Positions 1 to 7,024 of a stretch of 17,368 nucleotides of DNA are shown here, one piece after another. The stretch lies in NCBI GenBank assembly GCA_003697085.1, contig RFFU01000064.1, forward strand, positions 1-17,368, in the 5' to 3' direction. The notes under the pieces were generated by a model. It searched no databases. It saw only the letters and a program-made list of their open reading frames with translations, and had not been told where the DNA came from. Source of the DNA: Candidatus Hydrogenedentota bacterium (GTDB lineage Bacteria > UBA8481 > J006). Every line of letters begins with the position of its first letter. The first letter of the stretch is position 1. A program made the position numbers and the translations under genes.

Positions 1-36
1 GGGAAGGGGAAGGGGAAGGGGAAGGGGAAGGGGAAG
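1..36. repeat. Hexanucleotide tandem repeat (GGGAAG)6
   Basis: Six perfect GGGAAG units open the window and are followed by GAGG. The array lies 17 bp beyond the nuoN stop codon and probably continues to the left of the window. Runs of four G separated by AA meet the usual pattern for a G-quadruplex on the plus strand, which is the template strand for the nuo transcript; the RNA would read CCCCUU repeats. No gene is visible in positions 1-53. Confidence 0.9.
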
Positions 37-53
37 GAGGCCCCCAAAGCGGG

Positions 54-1427
54 CTATGTAATACGTTGAAGCAATGCGGCCACCGGGCTCCACGCTATTC
101 CCAGGAGGAAAACGCCGGCGGTGAGGGCTCCGACGCAGAAACGCGCCGTTGCGGAAGCGGGAAACGGTGTTTCGTCCCCATCCTCGAGGTACATCTCCTT
201 GAGAATGCGCGCGTAGTAGTAGAGTGAGATCACCGTATTGACAACCAAGGCTGCGATAAGAAACCAAGCGCCGCGGTCAATGGCCGCCGAGAGGATAAAG
301 AGTTTGCCGACGAATCCTCCGAAGGGCGGCAGTCCAGTCAGGGAGAAGAGAAAGACCGCCATCGCAAAGGCGAGGAAAGCATTCCGTCGGGAGAGCGCTC
401 GGAATTCGGAGATCGCTCCCGTGGGCGCGACGACGGTCGTCACGAGAAAAGCTCCGAGGTTCATAAAGAGATACGCGGCGAGATAGAAGAAGACGGCGAA
501 GCGGCCGGAGGTACCCAGCGTTCCGGCGGCGACGAGGATGTAACCGGCGTGCGCGATGGAGGAATAGGCCAGAAGACGCGGAACGTTCTTTTGCGCGATC
601 GCGGCGAGGTTCCCGTAGGTCATCGAGAGGAAGGCGGAGGCGGTCAGCAGCGCAAGAAAGGCGCGGGAGTCGCCGAGGAAATCGAGCAGGAAGATCAAGA
701 AGGCGAAGCCGGCGATCTTGGGAACGACGGAAAGATAGCCGGCGATCGACGGAGCGGCTCCTTCGAAGGCATCCGGTGACCAATAATGAAATGGGGCCGC
801 CGCAAGTTTGTACATCACTCCGACAAAAACGAAGAGCACGGCGACGATCCCCGCTCCCGAGGAAAGCACCGGACCGACGAGGCCGTACTGAAGCGTTCCG
901 GTCATTCCGTAGAGGAGAGAGATTCCATAAAGAAGAAAGGCGGACGCAGCGCCGCCGAAGACGGCGTACTTGAGGCCGGCCTCGGCGCTTTTGATCTCCC
1001 CCGGTCGTGAACCAACCAGGGCATAGGAGGAAACCGAGAGCATCTCAAAAGCGAGGTAGGCGAGGAGGAAGTTGCGTGCGGAAATGAGCAGGAGGGCGCC
1101 GCAGGCGGTGAAGAGAATCAACGCGTTCGCCTCGGGGATGTGTTCCTGGAGCCGTTTATCGAGGAAGACGATGACGATTGCGACGGCGGTCCCGAGAAGA
1201 GCGGCGGCCTTGAAGGCGGCCGGGAACGGGCCGGTGACGTAAGTTCCGCCGAATAACGCCCGCGTTCCGATCCACTGAGGCAGCGTCGCCCAGAAGGAAA
1301 GGACGACGGTTGTAAGCGAAAGGATACCCGCGGCGCGGCGCGGAGGTCGTACCAGAAGCAGCCCCGTCGTACCGAAAAGTAAAAGGATTTCCGGCATAAT
1401 CGAGGCAAGATCGATTCGACCGATCAT
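54..1427 (-). CDS. nuoN: NADH-quinone oxidoreductase subunit N (complex I antiporter-like subunit)
   Basis: 457 aa, hydrophobic throughout with roughly 14 membrane helices, normal length for NuoN. It is one of three antiporter-like proton channels in the membrane arm of complex I. The proton path residues are where the family has them: E128 in the helix reading AYLAFEMLS, K207 in YKLAAAPFHYWSPDAFEG, and K237 in VVPKIAG. The motif PRLLAYSSIAHAGYILV, shared by all antiporter-like subunits, follows. The ATG is preceded by GGGAG seven bases upstream, a good ribosome binding site; the stop is TAG. It is the last gene of the nuo operon and lies 127 bp after nuoM, unlike the overlapping genes upstream. 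Identification is secure from length, motifs and position. Confidence 0.96.
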   Translation of the reverse strand: MIGRIDLASIMPEILLLFGTTGLLLVRPPRRAAGILSLTTVVLSFWATLPQWIGTRALFGGTYVTGPFPAAFKAAALLGTAVAIVIVFLDKRLQEHIPEANALILFTACGALLLISARNFLLAYLAFEMLSVSSYALVGSRPGEIKSAEAGLKYAVFGGAASAFLLYGISLLYGMTGTLQYGLVGPVLSSGAGIVAVLFVFVGVMYKLAAAPFHYWSPDAFEGAAPSIAGYLSVVPKIAGFAFLIFLLDFLGDSRAFLALLTASAFLSMTYGNLAAIAQKNVPRLLAYSSIAHAGYILVAAGTLGTSGRFAVFFYLAAYLFMNLGAFLVTTVVAPTGAISEFRALSRRNAFLAFAMAVFLFSLTGLPPFGGFVGKLFILSAAIDRGAWFLIAALVVNTVISLYYYARILKEMYLEDGDETPFPASATARFCVGALTAGVFLLGIAWSPVAALLQRIT

Positions 1428-1495
1428 TGTGATTCTCCCGTTGACGATTTCCGGTATCCTCGGCCGCCGGAATAAAGGCGCTCTTCCGGAACGGC

Positions 1496-1511
1496 CGGTC
1501 TTTTCAGACCG
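1496..1511 (-). other. Stem-loop in the nuoM-nuoN spacer
   Basis: Read on the minus (transcribed) strand the sequence is CGGTCT-GAAA-AGACCG, a perfect 6-bp stem closed by a GNRA-type GAAA tetraloop. It lies in the 127-bp spacer between nuoM and nuoN. No U-run follows, so it does not look like an intrinsic terminator. It could instead affect mRNA processing or stability between the two cistrons. A palindrome TTTCCGGAAA lies nearer to nuoM in the same spacer. Confidence 0.5.
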
Positions 1512-1554
1512 TGACCGGGTCCAGCGAAAAGTGATGAATTTCCGGAAAACTTCT

Positions 1555-3087
1555 TCACGGCGTCGGCGCTCCGGAAAGGACGACCGAATTCACGATCTTC
1601 TCGAGAGTGGGATACAAGATACGCAGAAACGGTGCCGGATAGATGCCGATCCAGATGACGATGGCGGCGAGCGGAACGAGAGTGAATATTTCACGAGGCG
1701 ACGCATCAGGAAATCCCTTCATTTCCTCGCGTTCCTTTCCCAGAAAAGCGCGCTGGATGAGCCAGAGGTGATAGGCGGCGGTAATGACGATGCCGACGGC
1801 CGCCGCAAGAACAAAGAAGCGATAAAGTCCGCCGGTTTTCCACGTTCCCAAAAGCACCAGGGCTTCGCCGATGAAGCCCGAGAGTCCCGGGAGGCCGAGC
1901 GAAGCGAAGAAAGCCACGGTCACGAATCCGGTATAGATGGGCATCGTGACGGCGAGACCGCCCATCCGGTCGATGTCGCGATGGTGGGCTCGGTCGTAGA
2001 TGACGCCGACGAGGAGGAAGAGCATGGCGGTAATCGTTCCGTGGTTCCACATTTGGAGAACTCCGCCGAGGATGCCTTCGATGACGGTACGGTCAGAGGA
2101 GCCCCACAACACGATCGCGCTCATTCCCAACATCACGTATCCCATATGACTGATGGAGGAGTAGGCGACGAGGCGTTTCATATCATTCTGGGCCATGGCG
2201 CAGAGGGCGCCGTAGAGAATGTTGATGACACCGAAGGCGGCCACGACTTCGGCCGTCGCCAGAGTGGCTCGGGGAAAGAGGGTATAGTTGATCCTGAGGA
2301 TGCCGTAGGTTCCCATCTTGAGAAGGACCCCCGCCAGAATAACGGAAACGGCGGTGGGAGCCTCGACGTGCGCGTCCGGCAGCCACGTGTGGAACGGGAA
2401 CATCGGGATCTTGACGGCGAAGGCGAGGAAAAAGAGCGTCCACAGAATGAGTTGGGTTTTGAGGCCGAGCGTGCGGCAGAGCAGCGCTTGCTGGCGGAGA
2501 TCGAAAGAGCCGGAGGCGTTCCAGATCCAGAGAATCGCGACCAGCATAAGAAGCGATCCCACGAGCGTATAGAGGAAGAACTTGATCGCGGCGTAGGGGC
2601 CGCCTCGAGTGCGACCATCGGGGTCCTGTCGTGCCGGCGCGCCCCAGATTCCAATGAGAAAGTACATCGGGAGAAGCATCAGTTCCCAGAAGACGTAAAA
2701 CGCAAAGAGATCGACCGCAACGAAGACGCCGACCATCGAAGCCTGAAGCAAGAGGAAGAGAGAAAAGTAGCCCTTCGGGCGTTTGGAGATGTTCCATGAT
2801 GCGATGACGCAGAGGAAAGAAAGCAAGCCGGTGAGAACGACCATAAGGAAGGAGAGGCCGTCCACGGCGAAGAGAAATTGGATATGCATTTGCGGTATCC
2901 AACGATGGACCTCGATCAGTTGCAGATCGGGGTTGGAGGGATCGAAGGTCCGCAACAGTGCCGCCAGCGGCAGCAAAGCGACACCGCTGGTGATCAGTGC
3001 CACGAGACGAGCAGCGTTCTTCGGGGCCGCCAACACGACAGCGGCTCCCAACAACGGGATAAGAATCAACAGACTCAAAAGGTTCAT
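1555..3087 (-). CDS. nuoM: NADH-quinone oxidoreductase subunit M (complex I antiporter-like subunit)
   Basis: 510 aa, about 14 predicted membrane helices, normal for NuoM. It forms the middle proton channel of the membrane arm. Visible key residues are E135 in YVFWELMLLPMYFLIG, K226 in FAVKIPMFPFHTWLPDAHVE and K257 in GVLLKMGTYGILR, matching the conserved Glu and two Lys of E. coli NuoM. The motif NDMKRLVAYSSISHMGYV and the histidine-bearing NHGTITAMLF follow. The ATG is preceded by AAGGAAGGAT, a strong ribosome binding site, which makes sense because the gene is not translationally coupled to nuoL: a 478-bp repeat-filled spacer separates them. The stop is TGA. The assignment is secure. Confidence 0.97.
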   Translation of the reverse strand: MNLLSLLILIPLLGAAVVLAAPKNAARLVALITSGVALLPLAALLRTFDPSNPDLQLIEVHRWIPQMHIQFLFAVDGLSFLMVVLTGLLSFLCVIASWNISKRPKGYFSLFLLLQASMVGVFVAVDLFAFYVFWELMLLPMYFLIGIWGAPARQDPDGRTRGGPYAAIKFFLYTLVGSLLMLVAILWIWNASGSFDLRQQALLCRTLGLKTQLILWTLFFLAFAVKIPMFPFHTWLPDAHVEAPTAVSVILAGVLLKMGTYGILRINYTLFPRATLATAEVVAAFGVINILYGALCAMAQNDMKRLVAYSSISHMGYVMLGMSAIVLWGSSDRTVIEGILGGVLQMWNHGTITAMLFLLVGVIYDRAHHRDIDRMGGLAVTMPIYTGFVTVAFFASLGLPGLSGFIGEALVLLGTWKTGGLYRFFVLAAAVGIVITAAYHLWLIQRAFLGKEREEMKGFPDASPREIFTLVPLAAIVIWIGIYPAPFLRILYPTLEKIVNSVVLSGAPTP

Positions 3088-3116
3088 AGCATATCCTTCC
3101 TTCCCTTCAAAATTTC

Positions 3117-3220
3117 AACCACGGAAAAGACTGAACGTAGGGGAAAATAAAACCACGGAAGACACGGAAGACACGGAGCACGCGGAGAAAGAAAACCACG
3201 GAACACACGGAGCACACGGA
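3117..3220. repeat. Degenerate ACCACGGA/ACACGG-type intergenic repeat
   Basis: Three starts of AACCACGGA (3117, 3151 and 3194) are each followed by degenerate units such as GACACGGA, AGCACGCGGA and AGCACACGG with a period near 9-10 bp. This belongs to the widespread class of intergenic repeats read as (acca)CACGGAGACACGGAG in many bacteria. A related CACAGAG version sits at 17297-17323. Units are imperfect, and no unique spacers separate them. Confidence 0.8.
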
Positions 3221-3272
3221 AAAGGAAAAAGGCAAAAGGAAAAAGGCAAAAGGGAAAAGGAAGAGGGGAAGC
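3220..3272. repeat. Purine-rich direct repeats
   Basis: An almost pure A/G tract in which AAAGGCAAAAGG occurs twice with a 14-bp period (GGCAAAAGG at 3231 and 3245), followed by GGGAAAAGGAAGAGGGG. It directly continues the ACACGG repeat to its left. No coding or structural signal is seen. Confidence 0.75.
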
Positions 3273-3286
3273 GAAAAAGTAACGTT

Positions 3287-3321
3287 CGTTTATCGTTTGC
3301 CGTTCACCGTTTATCGTTTGC
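3287..3321. repeat. 14-nt direct repeat CGTTTATCGTTTGC, two copies
   Basis: CGTTTATCGTTTGC occurs at 3287-3300 and again, perfectly, at 3308-3321, separated by CGTTCAC. Together with GTTCGTTTATCG and CGTTCACCGTTTATCG it forms a short GTTTAYCG-type tandem array, a second common class of intergenic mini-repeat. It abuts the purine-rich tract, so three repeat types are stacked in this spacer. Confidence 0.8.
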
Positions 3322-3565
3322 GGGATCATTTCGGTTCGCGTGTTCCTGCACGGGAACTCCACGCTACCGTTCTTGTTCTCTGCTTTCGGGATGTTTCGGG
3401 CTTTCCCGAAGAGCAGGCGCGATAGTGTTTCCTCGCGGGGCGTGGTAACGTAGGAACAAGACGCGGAAAGAATGGATGGAGTGCGGATACTCTTTCCCGC
3501 AATGGACCGGTCCGGTTCCGCCGAATGAGACTTCGCCGCAAGAGGTGATGTCAGAAGCACGGTTT

Positions 3566-5557
3566 TCACAGCCCTATCCAGAGTGCCAAAAGGATTACGG
3601 CGATCATTGCGCCGAGCGCATAGTCTTGAATTCGCCCCGTCTGTAACGCGCGGGCCAGTCTTCCTAAGGCCCGCGTAACATCGCCGGTGAGATTGACGAA
3701 GAAATCCACGACATAGAGATCGATGAATCCGGAAAAGCGGCTGGTGGAGACGAGCGGCGGAGCGGTTCCATCGACGATGCGGTCGATTCCACGCCGGTCG
3801 AAGAGTCCGAAGCGACGCGCCAGCGCGACGGCACCTCGGGCGATTCCGGCATAGATTTCATCCGTCCAGTAGAGGCGGAAGAAGAGGTCATAGAGAAACC
3901 GTCCCTGGGGATTCCGCATAAGAAAATCGGCAGGAATTTTCCGGAAGAAGTAGATGGCGTAGGCGAGCGCTATCCCGCCGAGTCCAACGATAACGGAAGC
4001 GATCATAGCGAAATGGTGCGCGACCTCGGCCCCGGCCGCCACGGCTGATTCCTTGGTGCCGGATCCGAAGAACGTTTCGATCGGTTCGCGGAAGGCGAAG
4101 GTGAAGGCGGCGGTCGAGAAGAAAGCGAGAACGACGAGGGGCACGATCATCGTGGGCGGTTGCTCGTGCGCGTGCTCCCACCGATGCCGATCCCTCGGTT
4201 CGCCATGGAAGACGAGGATCATCATTCGAAACGTATAGAAGGCCGTCAATCCGGCGGCGGCGAGGAGGAGGAGGAACGGAAGAAAGGAGAGAATCTTTCC
4301 GGCGACAAGGATGCCCGGAGAGAGGTACGCGTGACGGTGCGAAACAGCGGCGAAGAGGAGCGCCGCGCCGATGATTTCGTCTTTCGAGTAGAAGCCGGAG
4401 AAGAGGAAGGGAAAGCCGGCGAGCGAGAAGGCTCCGATATACATTGTGGCGCAGGTCCACGGCATCTTTTCCGCCAATCCGCCCATTTCGTCCACGTTGC
4501 GGGTGTGCACGGCGTGGAGAACGGCGCCGGATCCAAGAAAGAGAAGCGCCTTGAAGAAGGCGTGGGAGAGAAGGTGATGGAGTCCGGCGGCGGTGGCGCC
4601 GAGTCCGATTCCGGCCAGCATATATCCGAGCTGGCTGATCGTGGAGAAGGCAAGAATCTTTTTGAAGTCGCGGTTGACCAGGGCCATCGTTGCGGCGAAG
4701 AAGGCCGTGAAGGAACCGACCCCGATTACGGCGTACATTGCGGCGGACGGAAAGAACGGAGCGGTTCTGGCGATGAGAAAGATCCCGGCGGCCACCATCG
4801 TGGCCGCGTGGATAAGTGCGGAAACGGGCGAGGGACCTTCCATTGCGTCAGGAAGCCAGCCGTGGAGGGGGAATTGCGCCGACTTACCGATCGTCCCGGC
4901 CAAGATGCACAGGGATGCGAAAAGAAGCGCCTTCTGTCCGATCAAGCCTCCGGTCGCGGCGCGGGCGATCTCCTCGAACCGCAACGATCCCGTCGCTCCG
5001 TAGAGCGCGGCGATTCCGATGAAGAAGAGAACATCACCGACCCGTGTCGTCAGGAACGCCTTGATGGCCGCCAGGCAGGCCGTGCGTTCTTCGAAGTAAA
5101 ACCCGATGAGAAGGTAACTGCACAATCCCATCAGTTCCCAGCAGATGAAGAAGAAGAGAAGGTTGTCGGAAGCGACGAGTCCCAGCATCGCGAAGGTGAA
5201 AAAGGAGATGTAGGAGAAGAAGCGGGAGTAACGCGGGTGACCGTGCATATACCCGACGGAGAAGATATGGACGAAGAGTGAGACGAAGGAGACCATCGCC
5301 AGCATCGGAACAGCGAGGTTGTCGGCGTGGAAACCGAGACGGAGCCCTCCGAAGCCGAACCAGGAGAACGAGAACGCCAGCGGAAAGGCGCCGTGTCCGT
5401 GGAGAGCGGAAGCGAGATTGCGAATCGAGAGAAGAGCGGCGAGCCCCACTCCACCCGCAGTCGTGAACTTCTCGAGATGCCGGAATCTCTTTCCGAAGAA
5501 GAGTTGCACGAGGCTCATCATCAGCGGGGCGAAGATTATGAGAGCGAGCGAATTCAT
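3566..5557 (-). CDS. nuoL: NADH-quinone oxidoreductase subunit L (complex I antiporter-like subunit with lateral helix)
   Basis: 663 aa, the usual NuoL length, with the long C-terminal part that forms the lateral helix along the membrane arm plus a final membrane anchor. It is the distal proton channel. Key residues are E141 (FICWELMGLCSYLLIGFY), K225 (GTIGKSAQFPLHGWLPDAME) and H250 (SALIHAATMVAAGIFL), matching the conserved Glu, Lys and His of E. coli NuoL with a 3-4 residue offset. The shared motif NRDFKKILAFSTISQLGYM and the SHAFFKALLFLGSG helix follow. Its ATG overlaps the nuoK stop by 4 nt (ATGA), so translation is coupled to nuoK. The downstream neighbour nuoM is 478 bp away. The assignment is secure. 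Confidence 0.97.
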   Translation of the reverse strand: MNSLALIIFAPLMMSLVQLFFGKRFRHLEKFTTAGGVGLAALLSIRNLASALHGHGAFPLAFSFSWFGFGGLRLGFHADNLAVPMLAMVSFVSLFVHIFSVGYMHGHPRYSRFFSYISFFTFAMLGLVASDNLLFFFICWELMGLCSYLLIGFYFEERTACLAAIKAFLTTRVGDVLFFIGIAALYGATGSLRFEEIARAATGGLIGQKALLFASLCILAGTIGKSAQFPLHGWLPDAMEGPSPVSALIHAATMVAAGIFLIARTAPFFPSAAMYAVIGVGSFTAFFAATMALVNRDFKKILAFSTISQLGYMLAGIGLGATAAGLHHLLSHAFFKALLFLGSGAVLHAVHTRNVDEMGGLAEKMPWTCATMYIGAFSLAGFPFLFSGFYSKDEIIGAALLFAAVSHRHAYLSPGILVAGKILSFLPFLLLLAAAGLTAFYTFRMMILVFHGEPRDRHRWEHAHEQPPTMIVPLVVLAFFSTAAFTFAFREPIETFFGSGTKESAVAAGAEVAHHFAMIASVIVGLGGIALAYAIYFFRKIPADFLMRNPQGRFLYDLFFRLYWTDEIYAGIARGAVALARRFGLFDRRGIDRIVDGTAPPLVSTSRFSGFIDLYVVDFFVNLTGDVTRALGRLARALQTGRIQDYALGAMIAVILLALWIGL

Positions 5558-5856
5558 CCCGAGAGCTCCGTGGTTTTTTCGAGATCGGAATGACGCTTGA
5601 GAGCGAAGAGAGCGAAGACGAGAGCGAGCCCGACGGCCGCCTCGGCCGCGGCCGCCGCCATAACCGCGATCGCTGCAACGCCGCCGTCGACATTTCCATA
5701 CATCTTCGAAAAGACGGTGAAGTTGAGGATCGATGCGTTGAGCATCAACTCGATCCCCAAAAGAATCCGGATGGCGTTGCGGTGGATCGCGAGGCAGAAT
5801 GTCCCCAGCGAAAAGAGAAGCGCACCGGTGATAAGCAGAACAGTCGAGCCCGTCAC
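5554..5856 (-). CDS. nuoK: NADH-quinone oxidoreductase subunit K
   Basis: 100 aa, the standard NuoK length, with three membrane helices. The two buried glutamates of the central proton axis are present at the E. coli positions: E36 in LLGIELMLNASILNF and E72 in AAAAAEAAVGLALVF. The start is GTG, overlapping the nuoJ stop as GTGA; its own stop overlaps the nuoL ATG. This is the MrpC-related subunit that connects the quinone site to the antiporter-like subunits. Confidence 0.97.
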   Translation of the reverse strand: MTGSTVLLITGALLFSLGTFCLAIHRNAIRILLGIELMLNASILNFTVFSKMYGNVDGGVAAIAVMAAAAAEAAVGLALVFALFALKRHSDLEKTTELSG

Positions 5857-6350
5857 CGTCGAATCTCCTTCCGGATGATTAAAACCGCTGCGATCAACCC
5901 GATGAGGAGCAACACTCCGATCACCTCGAACGTGAGCAGATATTGCTGGAGGAAGGCGCGGCCGATGACGCCCCCGGCCAGAGCCGGGATCCTTCCGCCG
6001 GGAACCTTGCCCGCCATTCCGGGAACGATGGCGATCAAAAGCGCGGCGAGTCCGGCCGATGCGAAAAGAGCCAATGCCGGAGGCAGGACTCCGGTGCGAA
6101 AGAGGCGTTCCGCTGGGCGATCCGTAACCAGGATGGCGAAGAGGAAGAGAACGAAGACGGCTCCGACGTAGATGAGAACCTGCAAGGCCGCGATAGTGGT
6201 GGCTCCATAAAAAGCCAGAAGCCCGGCCACTCCGCAGAGTGTTCCCAAGAGGGCGAAGGTAGCGCGGAAGATCTCGCGGCTCTTCACAACAGCGACGGCG
6301 AAGCCGACCGTTACGGCCGCCAGGAAGGCGTAGAGTCCGGTGGCGAGCAT
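5853..6350 (-). CDS. nuoJ: NADH-quinone oxidoreductase subunit J
   Basis: 165 aa with five hydrophobic segments, normal for NuoJ. The most conserved part of the family is visible in the third helix, ALQVLIYVGAVFVLFLFAIL, which contains the pi-bulge helix involved in coupling quinone reduction to proton transfer. The ATG shares one base with the nuoI stop (TGATG) and the end overlaps the nuoK GTG by 4 nt. The C-terminus is short and basic (IIRKEIRR). Confidence 0.95.
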   Translation of the reverse strand: MLATGLYAFLAAVTVGFAVAVVKSREIFRATFALLGTLCGVAGLLAFYGATTIAALQVLIYVGAVFVLFLFAILVTDRPAERLFRTGVLPPALALFASAGLAALLIAIVPGMAGKVPGGRIPALAGGVIGRAFLQQYLLTFEVIGVLLLIGLIAAVLIIRKEIRR

Positions 6351-7024
6351 CAGGAAAGCCCCTCCTTACTCGGCGCCGACTCCGAACCCTTTGTCATCGG
6401 TTTCGTCGTCTTCGCACCGGCATCCGACTTCTTTTCCGCGGCCGCCCTCGCCGCGGCGGCCTTCTTGGCTTCGGCGGCCGCTTTCTTCGCCGCGGCCTTT
6501 TCCTCCGCTCGTTTCCTCGACGCCTCGCGCCAAGCTTTCAGTTTCTTCTCCCCGGCCACGAAATGGAACCCGATCTCGCTCTTCCGGGCGGTCGAGAAGT
6601 CGTAACGATTCGTCATAACGAGGCACTTTTCGCCTTCTTCATTCTTCGTCTTGTCCGGACACGCTTCGGTGCAGAGACCGCAGAAGAGGCAGATCGTCAT
6701 ATCGATATGGAAGTTGTGGAGAATACGCGTCTTGTCCGCCCCCGTCTCGAATTCCATCGAGATGCACTGGGTCGGACAAGCCTTGGCGCAGAGTTCGCAG
6801 ACGACACATCGTTCGACGTCGTTGAAGAGTTCTCCGCGATAGGTGGGAGGGATATCGAGTTCATGGCGCGGTTCTCCCGGGTACTGCTTGCGGCCGTACT
6901 GAACCGTCACGATCTCGTTCGGATGGAAGAGGTACCGCGTCGTGACCATCATCCCCTTTACGGCGGTGACGAGATCATCGTAGATCTCGCGGACCGTGTG
7001 GGCGAACTCGGCAGCGACCGTCAT
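6350..7024 (-). CDS. nuoI: NADH-quinone oxidoreductase subunit I (2x[4Fe-4S] ferredoxin-like) with extended tail
   Basis: 224 aa. The two cluster-binding motifs are C73xxC76xxC79xxxC83P and C112xxC115xxC118xxxC122P, the ligands of clusters N6a and N6b that pass electrons to NuoB. The N-terminal amphipathic stretch (residues 10-35) fits the membrane-associated helix of the family. After the second motif, DKTKNEEGEK stands where most NuoI have a short TDAI-like turn, an insertion of about 8 residues. From about residue 163 there is a tail of roughly 60 residues made mostly of Lys, Ala and Glu (KRAEEKAAAKKAAAEAKK and on), making the protein longer than a typical 160-180 aa NuoI. I chose the ATG at 7024 because it overlaps the nuoH stop (ATGA) and fits the family N-terminus; the open frame continues upstream but overlaps nuoH. 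Confidence 0.96.
   Translation of the reverse strand: MTVAAEFAHTVREIYDDLVTAVKGMMVTTRYLFHPNEIVTVQYGRKQYPGEPRHELDIPPTYRGELFNDVERCVVCELCAKACPTQCISMEFETGADKTRILHNFHIDMTICLFCGLCTEACPDKTKNEEGEKCLVMTNRYDFSTARKSEIGFHFVAGEKKLKAWREASRKRAEEKAAAKKAAAEAKKAAAARAAAEKKSDAGAKTTKPMTKGSESAPSKEGLS

Larger units (their letters stand above)
3088..3565. other. nuoL-nuoM intergenic spacer, no gene seen
   Basis: 478 bp inside the nuo operon. The nuoM-proximal half is made of low-complexity repeats, annotated separately. The nuoL-proximal half (3322-3565) looks unique. It contains a 6-bp hairpin TTCGGG-CTTT-CCCGAA at 3395-3410 and a 10-bp palindrome GGACCGGTCC at 3504-3513. An open frame crosses the spacer on the minus strand, but its translation is repeat-derived, has phenylalanine/proline runs and shows no family resemblance, so I do not call it a gene. 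No convincing terminator or promoter for nuoM is visible. Confidence 0.75.

Noticed and set aside
1429-2799. Long plus-strand open frame (456 codons) opposite nuoM, and similar long frames opposite nuoL, nuoH and nuoD
   Set aside because: They are antisense shadows caused by GC-rich codon bias; their translations are highly charged low-complexity strings, while the minus-strand proteins carry every expected motif.
3150-3320. Regularly spaced repeats resembling a CRISPR array
   Set aside because: Units are about 10-14 nt, imperfect, of different types, and there are no unique spacers of constant length and no cas genes.
3395-3410. TTCGGG-CTTT-CCCGAA hairpin as a terminator after nuoL
   Set aside because: The stem is only 6 bp, no U-run follows on either strand, and it lies about 155 bp past the nuoL stop.
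3084-3569. 161-aa minus-strand open frame filling the nuoL-nuoM spacer
   Set aside because: Much of its translation comes from the ACACGG, purine and CGTTTATCG repeats, it has no ribosome binding site of note and shows no family features.
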